From an uncultured Winogradskyella sp. (GTDB taxonomy: Bacteria > Bacteroidota > Bacteroidia > Flavobacteriales > Flavobacteriaceae), in contig NZ_CANMCZ010000001.1 in assembly GCF_947496485.1 (NCBI RefSeq), forward strand, positions 1,421,596 to 1,485,595: a DNA stretch of 64,000 bases. Reading direction: 5' to 3'. Positions 26,431 through 35,745 of this stretch are shown piece by piece. The notes under the pieces are model-generated. The model worked only from the letters and a program-made list of their open reading frames with translations. It was not told the DNA's origin and searched no databases. The position numbers were made by a program, and so were the translations under genes. How positions within the stretch are numbered: the first letter of the stretch is position 1; each line of letters opens with the position of its first letter.

Positions 26431-27197
26431 TATTTTTTAATCTGAAAAGTCTTACCATCAAAAACACCATAGGTGTAATATTGAATCCAGTCGCCTAAGT
26501 TGACGTATTTAGACGTTTCATTAAGCTGAATTTCTAAAGGCAAGTGTCTGTGACCAAATATAAAGAAGTCTCTATGTTTTTCTTGGAGTTTGCGTTTACT
26601 ATAAACAGCTAACCATTCATTGTCGTCACCTAAAAACTTAGCATCGTCATCACCAGAAATCAATTTATTTTTAACCGAGAAATATTGTGCAATACGCATT
26701 CCAATATCTGGATGTCCCCATTTAAAGAGCCACTTAAAGAAAGGACTTATGAAAATCTTTTTCATACGTTTATAGCCTTTGTCACCAGGCCCTAAACCAT
26801 CTCCATGTCCAATAAAAAAAGAAGTACTATTTAATGTAAATTCCCGAGGTTTATGATATACGGGAATACCGAGCTCTTCTTCAAAATACCCATTCATCCA
26901 TAAATCGTGGTTACCAACAAAATAATGAATTGGAATACCTGAGTCACTTATTTCAGCTAGTTTACCAAGTGTTCTAGTAAAGCCTTTTGGTACCACAGTT
27001 TTGTATTCAAACCAAAAATCGAATAAATCACCAAGTAAAAAAATTGCAGCAGCATCTTCCTTGATTTCGTCTAACCAAGCAACGAATTTTTTTTCACGAG
27101 GACGAGACGCTTCCATAGTTGGTGCACCGAGATGATTATCTGAAGCGAAGTAGATTTTTTTTCCGTGTGGAATAGTTATGTGATGGCTTTTACTCAT
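26427..27197 (-). CDS. lpxH: UDP-2,3-diacylglucosamine diphosphatase-like metallophosphoesterase
   Basis: 256 residues from the ATG at 27197; the frame extends to 27221 but the second Met gives a start closer to the conserved beta strand. Metal-binding motifs of calcineurin-like phosphoesterases appear in order: YFASDNHLG, LLGDLFDFWFEY, YFVGNHDLWM, FFIGHGDGLG and FIFGHRHLPL. The DFWFEY and GNHD context matches LpxH-type enzymes, which cleave UDP-2,3-diacylglucosamine to lipid X in lipid A synthesis at the inner membrane face. It overlaps the queD 3' end by eight bases. The gene symbol rests on family resemblance. Confidence 0.85.
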   Translation of the reverse strand: MSKSHHITIPHGKKIYFASDNHLGAPTMEASRPREKKFVAWLDEIKEDAAAIFLLGDLFDFWFEYKTVVPKGFTRTLGKLAEISDSGIPIHYFVGNHDLWMNGYFEEELGIPVYHKPREFTLNSTSFFIGHGDGLGPGDKGYKRMKKIFISPFFKWLFKWGHPDIGMRIAQYFSVKNKLISGDDDAKFLGDDNEWLAVYSKRKLQEKHRDFFIFGHRHLPLEIQLNETSKYVNLGDWIQYYTYGVFDGKTFQIKKY

Positions 27198-27642
27198 TAT
27201 CAGAAGCGTACCATTCTGCAAAACTGGTAGCTGTTTCTTGTAGTTTTAAAGAATGTAGTTTAATATTTTCTGGTAAGCGTTGTTTAATTTTTTTAGCAAA
27301 GTCAATAACCATCATTTCACTAGTCGGCTGGTAATCTACCAATAGAACATTGTGACCTCTATCTTCTAGCTCTCTAGCCAATTCTACGTGAGGTGTGTTT
27401 TTGTTGAAAACAGTAGCATGGTCAAATACATTTACAATTTCTTCTTTAACGATTTTTTTTAAATCACTAAAGTCTATAACCATTCCATATTTTACATTGG
27501 TGTTATCAGAAATTGGCACACCGATTACAGTGACATCCAATCGATAACTGTGACCATGTACATTTTTACATTTACCGTCATAACCATAAAGTGCGTGACC
27601 AGTTTCAAAAGAAAACTGTTTTGTAATGCGTATATTGCTCAT
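27190..27642 (-). CDS. queD: 6-carboxytetrahydropterin synthase / 6-pyruvoyl-tetrahydropterin synthase family
   Basis: 150 residues. Zinc ligands are seen as FSFETGHALYGY and KNVHGHSYRLDVTV, that is one His followed by the HGH pair. The active-site region includes VIDFSDLKKIVKEE, FDHATVFNKNTPH and a C-terminal LQETATSFAEW with the catalytic Glu. The family makes 6-carboxy-tetrahydropterin for queuosine or 6-pyruvoyl-tetrahydropterin for biopterin; no Cys is apparent in the catalytic position of the classic queuosine enzyme, so the exact reaction is uncertain. Its start overlaps the stop of a tiny membrane protein upstream. Confidence 0.85.
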   Translation of the reverse strand: MSNIRITKQFSFETGHALYGYDGKCKNVHGHSYRLDVTVIGVPISDNTNVKYGMVIDFSDLKKIVKEEIVNVFDHATVFNKNTPHVELARELEDRGHNVLLVDYQPTSEMMVIDFAKKIKQRLPENIKLHSLKLQETATSFAEWYASDNE

Positions 27643-27740
27643 TAGCGTCTTTTGTTTCGATTATAGAAATAGACAACAATAAGGACAATACCTAGGATAA
27701 GAAATAGTCCGTTTCCGCCTAAAAAATTAAGAATATCCAT
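27642..27740 (-). CDS. Tiny single-span membrane protein (32 residues)
   Basis: ATG at 27740, stop overlapping the queD start codon by one base (TAATG). The peptide starts MDILNFLGGNG and is followed by one hydrophobic helix (LFLILGIVLIVVYFY) and a basic tail NRNKRR, an N-out/C-in single-pass arrangement by the positive-inside rule. The stop/start overlap suggests it is really translated and coupled to queD. I do not recognise the family. Confidence 0.55.
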   Translation of the reverse strand: MDILNFLGGNGLFLILGIVLIVVYFYNRNKRR

Positions 27741-27741
27741 T

Positions 27742-27918
27742 CTATTCGTCTTTTATTCTGTTTTTATTATATCTGTAAATAGTATATGCTATAATCACTA
27801 AAATCAAAAACGGTAAAAGTGTGCCGATAAAAACACCTATCCCGTAATTGCTGTCTGGAGCATCTTTTAGCTTTTCATCAATATTTATTTCTTGAAATAT
27901 GGAAATAAGAAAATTCAC
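27742..27918 (-). CDS. Small membrane protein (58 residues, GTG start)
   Basis: An open frame from GTG 27918 to TAG 27742. It begins with a short amphipathic segment (NFLISIFQEINIDEKLKDAP), then has one hydrophobic helix (GVFIGTLLPFLILVIIAYTI) and a basic tail YRYNKNRIKDE. It ends one base before the ATG of the 32-residue gene and has the same layout (one helix, basic C-terminus), so the two look like a pair. It lies just downstream of the MATE gene stop (27943). No homologue is recalled. Confidence 0.45.
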   Translation of the reverse strand: MNFLISIFQEINIDEKLKDAPDSNYGIGVFIGTLLPFLILVIIAYTIYRYNKNRIKDE

Positions 27919-27942
27919 TTTTACATTTAATTTAGGCCAAAT

Positions 27943-29277
27943 TTAAGGGTTTTGAGCAAGTGTTTTAAATGTTTTACGGAATTTTATAATTAATGGCAAT
28001 CCACGAGCAATAATCCAAAGCGTAAAAGCTATAAAAACACCGTAAAGCTTATAGCCTAAAGTGTCTGTAATAAAAATAACAGGGATGAAGACCAAAAGTG
28101 TTGAAAACAATAGGACATCTCTCAGATATTTCATTCTCCCAAGACCTTTAAAAACACCATCAAATATAAAAGCTAATGCACATAAAGGTTGCATAGCAAG
28201 GATAATCCAAAAAACCTTATAAAATTCTTTTAAAACGTTTTCATCATTGCTAAATAGATTTCCAATTGAATAATAAAAAAGAGTACCAATTAAACCGATT
28301 AAAATTCCTATTGCAATGCCATATTTAATAAGTTTATTACTCAAGTTAATAAGGCTTTTGTAATCTTTGGATCCTAATAACTTACCAGATAAGATATTAC
28401 CAGCACTTGCATAGCCGTCTATTAAAAATGCACCTAAAAACCAAAGATTGATAGCTATAGTATATGCCGCAATGTATGTTGTGCCATACTTGGTAGCAAA
28501 GCTTGTCCCAAAATATAAAGCTACATTTAGAGCAATGGTTCTAACAAATAAATTGAGAATCATTATAGCAAAACGTTTTATTTCTGGATTAAATGGAAAT
28601 CTGACTAAAAGCGGAATTTCTGTTTTTTTAAGAATATAGTATACCGAAAGTAAAGCCATTATAACTTGTGCTATAACGCTAGCGTAAGCAGCACCTTTAA
28701 TATGCATAGCTGGGATTAAATCATTTATACCATAAACAAAAACGACATCTAAAACAATGTTTACTAGAGCTCCAGCAATAGCAATTAGCATAGGATAATA
28801 TGTGTTTTGTAAACCTCTAAATGTTCCAAAAACAGCAATTGTGAAAAGAGTAAACGGGAAACCAAAAACACGTATTTGATAATAATCTATACTGTAATTT
28901 AAAATTAAATCTGATGCGTTGTAGAGCTTAAAAATTTGAGATGCAAAAGGGTATGTGAAGGCTATAATTAAAACACTTAAAGAGGTAATTAAAAATATGG
29001 CTTGAGCTGGTAAATTTTTTACTGCATTTATGTTACCAGCTCCCAAATATTGAGAAACAATAGATGAAATTGCACTTCGAGTTTGTCCTAAAACCCAGAT
29101 TAGCATAGACATAAAGGTAGTTACTATACCAACTGCAGCTAAAGATTCTGTGGCATTATAATCCATATTGCCAATAATAGCAGCATCTGTTAAAGATAAT
29201 ATAGGTTCAGATACACCAGAAATTAATGCTGGTATGGCAAGTTTGTTGATTTGTTTTAATGTAATAGCTGTACTCAA
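27943..29277 (-). CDS. MATE family efflux transporter (DinF-like)
   Basis: 444 residues with about 12 membrane helices in two homologous halves. The first half begins ITLKQINKLAIPALISGVSE with LSLTDAAIIGN, typical of MatE domains; the second has FLIDGYASAGNILSGKLLGS. It should be a cation-coupled antiporter exporting toxic organic compounds; the substrate is unknown. The start is TTG at 29277, overlapping the stop of the GNAT gene by three bases, because no ATG is available before the conserved N-terminus. Confidence 0.88.
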   Translation of the reverse strand: MSTAITLKQINKLAIPALISGVSEPILSLTDAAIIGNMDYNATESLAAVGIVTTFMSMLIWVLGQTRSAISSIVSQYLGAGNINAVKNLPAQAIFLITSLSVLIIAFTYPFASQIFKLYNASDLILNYSIDYYQIRVFGFPFTLFTIAVFGTFRGLQNTYYPMLIAIAGALVNIVLDVVFVYGINDLIPAMHIKGAAYASVIAQVIMALLSVYYILKKTEIPLLVRFPFNPEIKRFAIMILNLFVRTIALNVALYFGTSFATKYGTTYIAAYTIAINLWFLGAFLIDGYASAGNILSGKLLGSKDYKSLINLSNKLIKYGIAIGILIGLIGTLFYYSIGNLFSNDENVLKEFYKVFWIILAMQPLCALAFIFDGVFKGLGRMKYLRDVLLFSTLLVFIPVIFITDTLGYKLYGVFIAFTLWIIARGLPLIIKFRKTFKTLAQNP

Positions 29278-29774
29278 AGGACTAATTCATAACAATGAAA
29301 AGGAAATTCACTTTGTTTAGGAAAATAAATATCTCCTAAGCGTTTATAGCTGCGAAGTTCGTAAAACTTTTGATTTCTTTTGTTTTGAGAAAACGTATCT
29401 AATCGAATAGAACTATAGCTGTTTTCTATAGCTAATTGCTCTGCAAAATTCATTAATTGTTGAGCATAACCAAAACCTTGATGTTTTGGGTGGATAGCCA
29501 AACGATGAATGTAGATGTTATTCTTATTTGGTGTCAACCATTTAATAGGGATATATTCTTCATCCATAAAAGTTGAAATAACTATACAGCCTACGATTTG
29601 AGACTCTAATTCTAGCACATAAAGTTCATCGCGCTTTATATCGTTTTCAAATGCACTTGCCTTTGGATAATGCTCATTCCATTGATAAATACCTTTGGCT
29701 CTCATAGCTTTAGCACAAGCCTTGGTCATAATTAATATAGGTTCGATATCTGATAGTGTAGCTTTCCGAATCAT
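29274..29774 (-). CDS. GNAT family N-acetyltransferase
   Basis: 166 residues. The acetyl-CoA binding loop is IHRLAIHPKHQGFGYAQQLM (motif A, Q/R-x-x-G-x-G/A), followed by motif B SIRLDTFSQNKRNQKFYEL and a C-terminal SYKRLGDIYFPKQSEFPFHC. The substrate is not apparent; the layout matches the general Rim-like/small-molecule acetyltransferases. It overlaps the MATE start and is divergent from the universal stress protein gene five bases away. Confidence 0.88.
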   Translation of the reverse strand: MIRKATLSDIEPILIMTKACAKAMRAKGIYQWNEHYPKASAFENDIKRDELYVLELESQIVGCIVISTFMDEEYIPIKWLTPNKNNIYIHRLAIHPKHQGFGYAQQLMNFAEQLAIENSYSSIRLDTFSQNKRNQKFYELRSYKRLGDIYFPKQSEFPFHCYELVL

Positions 29775-29784
29775 TTATAATGTT

Positions 29785-29792
29785 TACTTTTG
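29785..29792 (+). promoter_or_regulatory. Candidate -7 box for the universal stress protein gene
   Basis: TACTTTTG fits TAnnTTTG, 17 bases upstream of the ATG at 29810. No good -33 element is visible. Confidence 0.35.
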
Positions 29793-29809
29793 CATCAAAT
29801 TTAGTTTAT

Positions 29810-30607
29810 ATGAAAACAATACTAGTTCCTGTTGGTTCTTCTAAAAATGCAAAATCGCATTTACAATATGCTGTAGACTTTGCAAAAGCATTTGGTGCTA
29901 AGTTATATGTTGTTCAAATATATAATGTTTACACTAAAGCTGGCACTATGATAAAAGTAGATCATATAATTGAAAGAGAATCTAGGGCCTTTTTAGACGA
30001 GCATATTGCTTCAGTAGATACTAAAGGTGTTGAGGTTATAACAAAAACTTTTAAGGGAAAATTAATAGATACCATAGAGAAGGTTTGTGATGCACTAGAG
30101 GTCGATTTAATCATTCTAGAACCTCGTACTAACTCTGTTAAAGACGAGGTTTATTTAGGGCAAACTTCAGGCAAAATTGTAAAGCAAACTCAAATTCCTG
30201 CACTTGTGGTGCCAGAAGGTTATGTCTATAAGCCAATTGGAAAAATATTGCTAGCAATTAAATCTGCAATTGTAAAAAAGGAGAGAGTTTTATATCCACT
30301 GTCTGCGATTAAAAATCAATTTAAGGCTGTTGTAAATCTACTTTTGGTAAAAACGGCATATCATGTAGAAGAAGATTTTGAGCTCAATGAAGAATTGAAG
30401 TCAATAGTAAGTGAGACTGTTATTGCTGAAAAACCAACAACCTTTCAAGCAGTTTTAGAACACTATAAATCTAACAACCCTGATTTGCTATGTGTAGTAA
30501 GACGAAAGCGTGGATTTTTTAAGAAGCTCTGGGAGAATAATGTCATCTTAAAGAAAGATTTTCATAGCACTCAAATACCTGTTCTCATTTTAAGTGGGTT
30601 GAAATAA
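29810..30607 (+). CDS. Universal stress protein (UspA family), tandem-domain
   Basis: 265 residues from the ATG at 29810; an upstream in-frame ATG at 29780 would add ten unconserved residues. The first UspA domain begins MKTILVPVGSSKNAKSHLQY and ends with GQTSGKIVKQTQIPALVVPE, which resembles the nucleotide-binding GxxG-x9-S/T motif. The second half (from KPIGKILLAIKSAIV) is a more diverged domain ending HSTQIPVLILSG. Two-domain Usp proteins are common in Bacteroidota. It probably binds ATP and acts in stress survival, but no partner is visible. Confidence 0.88.
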   Translation: MKTILVPVGSSKNAKSHLQYAVDFAKAFGAKLYVVQIYNVYTKAGTMIKVDHIIERESRAFLDEHIASVDTKGVEVITKTFKGKLIDTIEKVCDALEVDLIILEPRTNSVKDEVYLGQTSGKIVKQTQIPALVVPEGYVYKPIGKILLAIKSAIVKKERVLYPLSAIKNQFKAVVNLLLVKTAYHVEEDFELNEELKSIVSETVIAEKPTTFQAVLEHYKSNNPDLLCVVRRKRGFFKKLWENNVILKKDFHSTQIPVLILSGLK

Positions 30608-30610
30608 TTT

Positions 30611-30684
30611 GGGGATGTAGCTCAGTTGGCTAGAGCGCTTGACTGGCAGTCAAGAGGTCGTGGGTTCGAATCCCATCTTCTCCA
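30611..30684 (+). tRNA. tRNA-Ala (anticodon GGC)
   Basis: The 74-base sequence folds as a cloverleaf. Acceptor GGGGATG pairs with CTTCTCC, including the G3-U70 wobble that identifies tRNA-Ala. The D arm is GCTCAGTTGGCTAGAGC. The anticodon stem CTTGA/TCAAG has loop CTGGCAG, giving anticodon GGC. The T arm is GTGGG TTCGAAT CCCAT. One U-U mismatch lies in the acceptor stem. The discriminator base is A and CCA is not encoded. Confidence 0.95.
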
Positions 30685-30688
30685 CTTT

Positions 30689-31531
30689 TTATTTTACAAT
30701 AAAATTTGAAATTAATTCAACTACTTTTTTTAACTCTTGAGATAAAATATCAGTAGACCAAGGGTGCTTGGTGTTAAACACATGATTTGCGCCTTCAATA
30801 ATTTCGAGTTGACTATCAGGATACCATTTATGTAATTCTTCAGCTTCACTTAAAGATACTGAGGTGTCGTTATCACCATGAATAATCAGTGTGGGAATAT
30901 TTAATCGTTTTATAGCAGACTCAATGTGTAGTCTTTTTTCATTGGCTTTAAAATCCTCGAAGAATTGATAATAGTGAGGCATTTGCTGTTTTGTTCTCCC
31001 ATTAAGCACGTATTTTACTCCTTTTTCTTTCCATTCTTTTAAATCACCAATTGTAGCTGTTCGTTTTCCAAAATCACAAACACTAGCAAGAGTAACAAGT
31101 TTATTTATCCTATTGTCTTCAGAGGCTTTCAAAATTGCTATGCCACCACCACGACTGTGACCAATTAAATCAATCTCATTAACATCTACATATAAATTGT
31201 CTTTAAATTGGTTTTGAATCCAATCTATCACATCATTAAGATCATCAAGTTCTTTAGAATAGTTATTATTACCAAAAGCTTCTAAATCTGGAAAATCAAT
31301 GGGATTTTCTATGGTGGCTCCATTATGCGAAAAGTTGAATTTAATAAAACAACAATCAGCTTTGGCTATTTTTTCAGCCATCAAATTCCAAGCACCCCAA
31401 TCTTTAAACCCCTTATAACCATGACAAAAAATTACTATGGGCTGATTGGCTTTATCTTTAGAGTAAAAGGTGTCAATAAGAATAGGTTTTTTGTCTGTTC
31501 GCTCTAATATGATGTTTCTGTCAATTTGCAT
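30689..31531 (-). CDS. Alpha/beta hydrolase
   Basis: 280 residues with no signal peptide. The oxyanion-hole strand is IVIFCHGYKGFKDWGAWNLM. The nucleophile elbow is DLIGHSRGGGIAILKA (Ser in G-x-S-x-G-G). A later Asp region is LIIHGDNDTSVSLSEAEELH and the His is in EGANHVFNTKHPW, so the triad is complete. It resembles S9-like/dienelactone-hydrolase-type serine hydrolases. Its start overlaps the stop of the AddB-like gene by one base (TAATG), so it is the last gene of that operon. It converges on tRNA-Ala. Confidence 0.86.
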   Translation of the reverse strand: MQIDRNIILERTDKKPILIDTFYSKDKANQPIVIFCHGYKGFKDWGAWNLMAEKIAKADCCFIKFNFSHNGATIENPIDFPDLEAFGNNNYSKELDDLNDVIDWIQNQFKDNLYVDVNEIDLIGHSRGGGIAILKASEDNRINKLVTLASVCDFGKRTATIGDLKEWKEKGVKYVLNGRTKQQMPHYYQFFEDFKANEKRLHIESAIKRLNIPTLIIHGDNDTSVSLSEAEELHKWYPDSQLEIIEGANHVFNTKHPWSTDILSQELKKVVELISNFIVK

Positions 31532-34278
31532 TAATCGAGTTCTTTTTCAATAAAGTTAATATCTGGGTTAAAGATTTCTAAAATGAGTTTTTTAAGTTCT
31601 ATTTCAAAATTATTAAGTGTTTCTTCAGTTATTGTTTGGTCTTTTGTTCTGCTGTAAAATGATTCTTTTTTTCCGAATTTTAAAAAGCCAGCATTGAGGT
31701 TTTTAAAAGAAATAATACCAGCTTCAATTGGTAGCTCAATTCGATTTTTTTGGTGCATCATATAAGCGTAGCATAAAATTTGAAACGACTTGCTATATTT
31801 CTTGTAGTCTGAGGTTAAGTCTTCCCAATTTACAATTTCAACTTTATTTTGCTCAACCTTTCCAGACTTGTAGTCAATAACTCGAGTTACCCCATTAAAA
31901 GTATCTATTCTATCAATTTTTCCATTTAATTTGACAGGAAAATCTAAGCCCTCTACTTTAATTTCAATAGTTTCTTCCGCTTCAATAGCTAGAATTTTTA
32001 TTTTATTACCAGCTTTAAGATTTTTAATTTCAGAATTTAAAAAATTGAAAATATAACGTTGTGCAATTTCAAAAATGATGAGGTTTTTCCCCATGGTGAA
32101 ATCACCATCTTTATATAAGTCTTTAAAATGTTTGGCAATTGTTTTTTCGATTTGATTTTTAAAGGTATCTAAATTTTCTACTGTTAAAAATTCATTTTCC
32201 AATGGTTTATAAAAGTCCTCCAAGGTATTATGAATCACAGAACCCAAAGTATTTGCGGCTATATTTTCTTCAACATCTTCAAATTCTTTGATGCCAAGAA
32301 TTTTTTCGTAATAAAAATCAATAGGGTTTCTGATATAATTGGTCAGAGATGAAGGTGAAAACCCTTTAGAAGAGAGCTCTTTTAGTTTTTCGGCAACAGA
32401 CAATGTTTTAGAAATTTCCGTTAATTGTTTTTTTATTACAGGCAAATCAGGGGAAACTATTATATTTTTTATCTGATGAATTCCCTCAACCTCTAGCTGT
32501 GTAATAAATCTACTTTTTTCACCTCCTTTCAAAGCATCAATCTCAGTATTATAAAGAATATATACATTTTTGGCCCTCTGCAAAAGCCTGTAGAAGTGAT
32601 AGGTGTAAACAGCGTCTTTTTCTCTGAAGGTTGGCATGTTGTTTTCAACTTTCACATCGAAAGGAATAAAAGAATTATTTGTTTTACCAGAAGGTAATAT
32701 GCCTTCATTAACTGAGCTAATGATAATAGTTTCAAAATCTAGAACACGAGATTCTAACATCCCCATTATTTGAAGACCCTCTAAAGGTTCACCCTTAAAA
32801 TCTAATGTTTCTGAGCTTAAAAGCTCTTTATAGACAGAGTATAAGGCTACAATACTATTAAGGTGTTTATAGTTGTCATTTAATTCTAAAAGTTGGTTGA
32901 ATAAGATATTAAAGCGGTATAAATATTCTAATTCTAGGCTGTTAGTTTTTTTGTTAATATCATAATGAGCCTTCATCTTAAAAATAAGACGAGAACAATT
33001 TCTTAAAGCCATTTTAGGATTGTTTTCCCAAGATTTAAATATTAAATCGATAAGCTCAGCATGTGAACCTAATCGCTTTTTTAATTGATCAACAGAAATA
33101 TAAACAAGGTTATTCTTTTGAATATAAGCTACTAGTCCAACCGATTTACCTTCAAAAAGTGAATAAATCGATGGATGGGAAAGAAGACTTATGACATCTT
33201 TATAGTAAAAGTTATTTGGAATATTTTTGTGTACAGCAAATAAGTGCTCAAAAAAAGAAGATAATGGTACAAACTGCAATGGCAAACCCATGGTAACATT
33301 AAGTTTCTCTATAGTTTTGGGGATAGAATTTAATACAGGTATCAAAAGATTTTCTTCTCCTAATACTACAGCTACACTTGAAAGATTTTTATTGGTTTGA
33401 CTTATGTCTTCTAATAGTTTTCCAATATATTTTGCTTGCCCAATAAGCTTGGGTATTCCAACAACATGAATATTCTTTTCCTCATTGTAATGAGATGAGA
33501 CCCAATTAAAGGGTTGTTTTTTAAAGTAGTTCCATGAGTTTCTGTGCATTCTTGTAAATAATCCAGCATCATGTATTGGATCATCTATGAATGTTTCGTC
33601 TATATCCCAATATATATGTGCTAAATCACTTTGAAGCAAACCTTGTATAATTTGTGATTCTGATTCGTTTAAGGCATTAAAGCCTAAAAAAATATGCTTT
33701 TTACCATCATTATTTTCAATATATGCTTCTAGATTATCACATGCTTCTCTATAGACTAAACCTTGATACCCTTGTTTGTTTTGAAGTAGTTTTTCGGTAA
33801 AAACTTGATAATACTCTTTAAGATGTTTCCAAAACTTCAAGTGATTTTTTACTAAATTGGTCTGTTCGGTTTCTAAAGACCAATGATTGAGTTCTTTTAT
33901 AGCATGTAGATAATCGAATATATGTTCTTGTGATATAAGATAGCGATCAATTTCATTAAAGTCTTGTAATAGAATTTGTGCCCACTTAGAGAACGTGTCA
34001 AAAGGCTCTTGATCTTCTTTTTTAGTGAGTGAAATATAGGTTTCGTATAGTTTAAATAGTAAGTCTGTATTTTGTAAAGTTTGTAAACCAGAAAGTTCTT
34101 CAACAAATTCTTCAATACTTAGAATCTGGGGTGAAAAAATAGGTTGACTTAATAAAGTAGAAAGGTGATGTTTTAAAAATACACCTGCGCGCTTACTAGG
34201 AAGTACAAAATATAAATCTTTAAAATTTAGGTTTTTTTCTCTAAGATCTATTAATACAGTTTTTATAAAACCTTCCAT
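31531..34278 (-). CDS. AddB-like PD-(D/E)XK nuclease family protein
   Basis: 915 residues. The N-terminus resembles an AddB-type inactivated helicase (DLYFVLPSKRAGVFLKHHLS). The C-terminal 260 residues form a PD-(D/E)XK nuclease (SLTNYIRNPIDFYYEKILG, LNGKIDRIDTFNGVTRVIDY, DYKSGKVEQNKVEIV) with a late ILCYAYMMHQK segment. In flavobacteria this protein pairs with the RecB/AddA-like protein (here 37072-40212) to make the recombinational double-strand-break resection complex. The two genes are separated by ompA and kbl. It starts just 13 bases after the ompA terminator and overlaps the downstream hydrolase gene. Confidence 0.85.
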   Translation of the reverse strand: MEGFIKTVLIDLREKNLNFKDLYFVLPSKRAGVFLKHHLSTLLSQPIFSPQILSIEEFVEELSGLQTLQNTDLLFKLYETYISLTKKEDQEPFDTFSKWAQILLQDFNEIDRYLISQEHIFDYLHAIKELNHWSLETEQTNLVKNHLKFWKHLKEYYQVFTEKLLQNKQGYQGLVYREACDNLEAYIENNDGKKHIFLGFNALNESESQIIQGLLQSDLAHIYWDIDETFIDDPIHDAGLFTRMHRNSWNYFKKQPFNWVSSHYNEEKNIHVVGIPKLIGQAKYIGKLLEDISQTNKNLSSVAVVLGEENLLIPVLNSIPKTIEKLNVTMGLPLQFVPLSSFFEHLFAVHKNIPNNFYYKDVISLLSHPSIYSLFEGKSVGLVAYIQKNNLVYISVDQLKKRLGSHAELIDLIFKSWENNPKMALRNCSRLIFKMKAHYDINKKTNSLELEYLYRFNILFNQLLELNDNYKHLNSIVALYSVYKELLSSETLDFKGEPLEGLQIMGMLESRVLDFETIIISSVNEGILPSGKTNNSFIPFDVKVENNMPTFREKDAVYTYHFYRLLQRAKNVYILYNTEIDALKGGEKSRFITQLEVEGIHQIKNIIVSPDLPVIKKQLTEISKTLSVAEKLKELSSKGFSPSSLTNYIRNPIDFYYEKILGIKEFEDVEENIAANTLGSVIHNTLEDFYKPLENEFLTVENLDTFKNQIEKTIAKHFKDLYKDGDFTMGKNLIIFEIAQRYIFNFLNSEIKNLKAGNKIKILAIEAEETIEIKVEGLDFPVKLNGKIDRIDTFNGVTRVIDYKSGKVEQNKVEIVNWEDLTSDYKKYSKSFQILCYAYMMHQKNRIELPIEAGIISFKNLNAGFLKFGKKESFYSRTKDQTITEETLNNFEIELKKLILEIFNPDINFIEKELD

Positions 34279-34290
34279 TGTATAAAAATA

Positions 34291-34319
34291 AAAAACGCTC
34301 CGAATTTCGGAGCGTTTTT
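34291..34319 (-). terminator. Intrinsic terminator of ompA
   Basis: AAAAACGCTCCGAA / TTCGGAGCGTTTTT forms a 13-14 bp stem with almost no loop, followed on the minus strand by TTTTTTATTTTT, 23 bases after the ompA stop. It lies only 13 bases upstream of the AddB-like gene start. Confidence 0.92.
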
Positions 34320-34341
34320 AAAATATATTTTAGAGATATAA

Positions 34342-35706
34342 TTAGTTTTTCAACTTCACCTCTACACGTCTGTTTTCTTTTCTACCAGCTCTAGTTTTGT
34401 TATTGGCGATAGGATTGTCTTCACCATATCCAGAAGCTGTTAATCTATCTGCACTAATTCCATTAGCAATTAAATAATCTCTAACTGCATTAGCTCTTCT
34501 TTCAGATAAGGCTTGGTTACTAGACTTAGATCCTACACTATCAGTATAACCTTCGATAGCGAAATCTGCTCTTGGGTATTCTTTAAAGATAGCAGTCATT
34601 GCTTCTAATACTTGATTAGTTTCTTTTTTGAAAGATGCTTTACCAGTATCGAATAAAATAGTTCTTGCATAGCTATTTAAAGTTTCCATTACTTCTTCTG
34701 TAGGCTTAACTTCTGGACAACCATTATTTGCAGCTGTACCAGCTTCATTAGGACACTTATCATCTTTATCTAAAATACCATCACCGTCAGTATCTGGCCA
34801 AGGACACCCGTTGTTAGCTGCAGGACCTGATTCGTTAGGACAGTTATCATCACCATCAGCGATACCGTCACCATCAGCATCCGGACAACCCATTAACGCT
34901 TTAGAACCAGCAACAGCAGGACACTTATCATCTTTGTCAACTACTCCGTCACCATCAGCATCAGGACAACCATTAAATTCAGCTAAACCTGCAGTATTTG
35001 GACAATCATCTTTAGAATCTTGAATACCATCATTATCAGAATCTGGACAACCATTAAAGATTTCTAAACCAGCTTCTTCAGGGCAAGCATCGTCTTGGTC
35101 ATAGATACCATCACCATCTGTGTCAGTACCACCAAACTTAAATGTTAAACCAAGTGTATGTTGAAAATGTTTTGGTAAATAATCTTCAAAAGAATGCTTA
35201 TATGTAGAATTAAAATTCACACCTACTTTCTCACTAATCCAAAACTTAATTCCTAATGTTCCATTTAATGTACCAGCACCGATGTTGTCTAACCAAGAAT
35301 AACCACCACCAACTCCTAAATATGGATCGATTGTGTTAGACTTAAGGACATCCATAAAGCTGTAAGAAACTCTACCGTCAAGCCCATAATAAGATAAATC
35401 ATCTACTGAAGCATCACCAAATTTATCAATTCTGTTTAATGAACCTGTAGCGGTAAAAACAAAACCATCACTAAGGTATCTAGAAACTGAAATTGAAGAA
35501 AGCGAAGGCATAATATTCCAATGATCTCCAAAGTTGAAATATTCATTGAAGTAATCACCTTGAGGAGCATCTTCACCTACAGGGTAAGCATCAACTGCAT
35601 TGGTTCCAATTTCGATAGCCCATGGATTGTTCTGATCTTGAGCATTGGAAGTGCTAAAGCTCATAAGAAGCACTGCTGCAAAAAATAATCTGCTAAGATT
35701 TTTCAT
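34342..35706 (-). CDS. OmpA family outer-membrane protein with thrombospondin type 3 repeats
   Basis: 454 residues with a signal peptide ([16 protein letters not shown]). Residues about 25-200 form an OmpA-like beta-barrel ([25 protein letters not shown]). Next come about five calcium-binding TSP3 repeats, each D-x-D-x-D-G-x-x-D-x-x-D-x-C-P (for example [19 protein letters not shown]). The C-terminal OmpA-C peptidoglycan-binding domain runs from [20 protein letters not shown] to the end, with [20 protein letters not shown] and [20 protein letters not shown]. Likely an abundant envelope protein linking the outer membrane to peptidoglycan. It has a full consensus promoter and a strong terminator, so it is probably highly expressed alone. 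Confidence 0.93.
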   Translation of the reverse strand: MKNLSRLFFAAVLLMSFSTSNAQDQNNPWAIEIGTNAVDAYPVGEDAPQGDYFNEYFNFGDHWNIMPSLSSISVSRYLSDGFVFTATGSLNRIDKFGDASVDDLSYYGLDGRVSYSFMDVLKSNTIDPYLGVGGGYSWLDNIGAGTLNGTLGIKFWISEKVGVNFNSTYKHSFEDYLPKHFQHTLGLTFKFGGTDTDGDGIYDQDDACPEEAGLEIFNGCPDSDNDGIQDSKDDCPNTAGLAEFNGCPDADGDGVVDKDDKCPAVAGSKALMGCPDADGDGIADGDDNCPNESGPAANNGCPWPDTDGDGILDKDDKCPNEAGTAANNGCPEVKPTEEVMETLNSYARTILFDTGKASFKKETNQVLEAMTAIFKEYPRADFAIEGYTDSVGSKSSNQALSERRANAVRDYLIANGISADRLTASGYGEDNPIANNKTRAGRKENRRVEVKLKN

Positions 35707-35745
35707 ATTCTTAATAATTTTAATTTTTAAGTGTTAAATTGTTGT

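Noticed and set aside
34700-35140. Tandem repeats in ompA considered as a CRISPR or phase-variable repeat
   Set aside because: They encode TSP3 calcium-binding repeats in frame (DxDxDG...CP) and vary at synonymous sites, so they are ordinary protein repeats.
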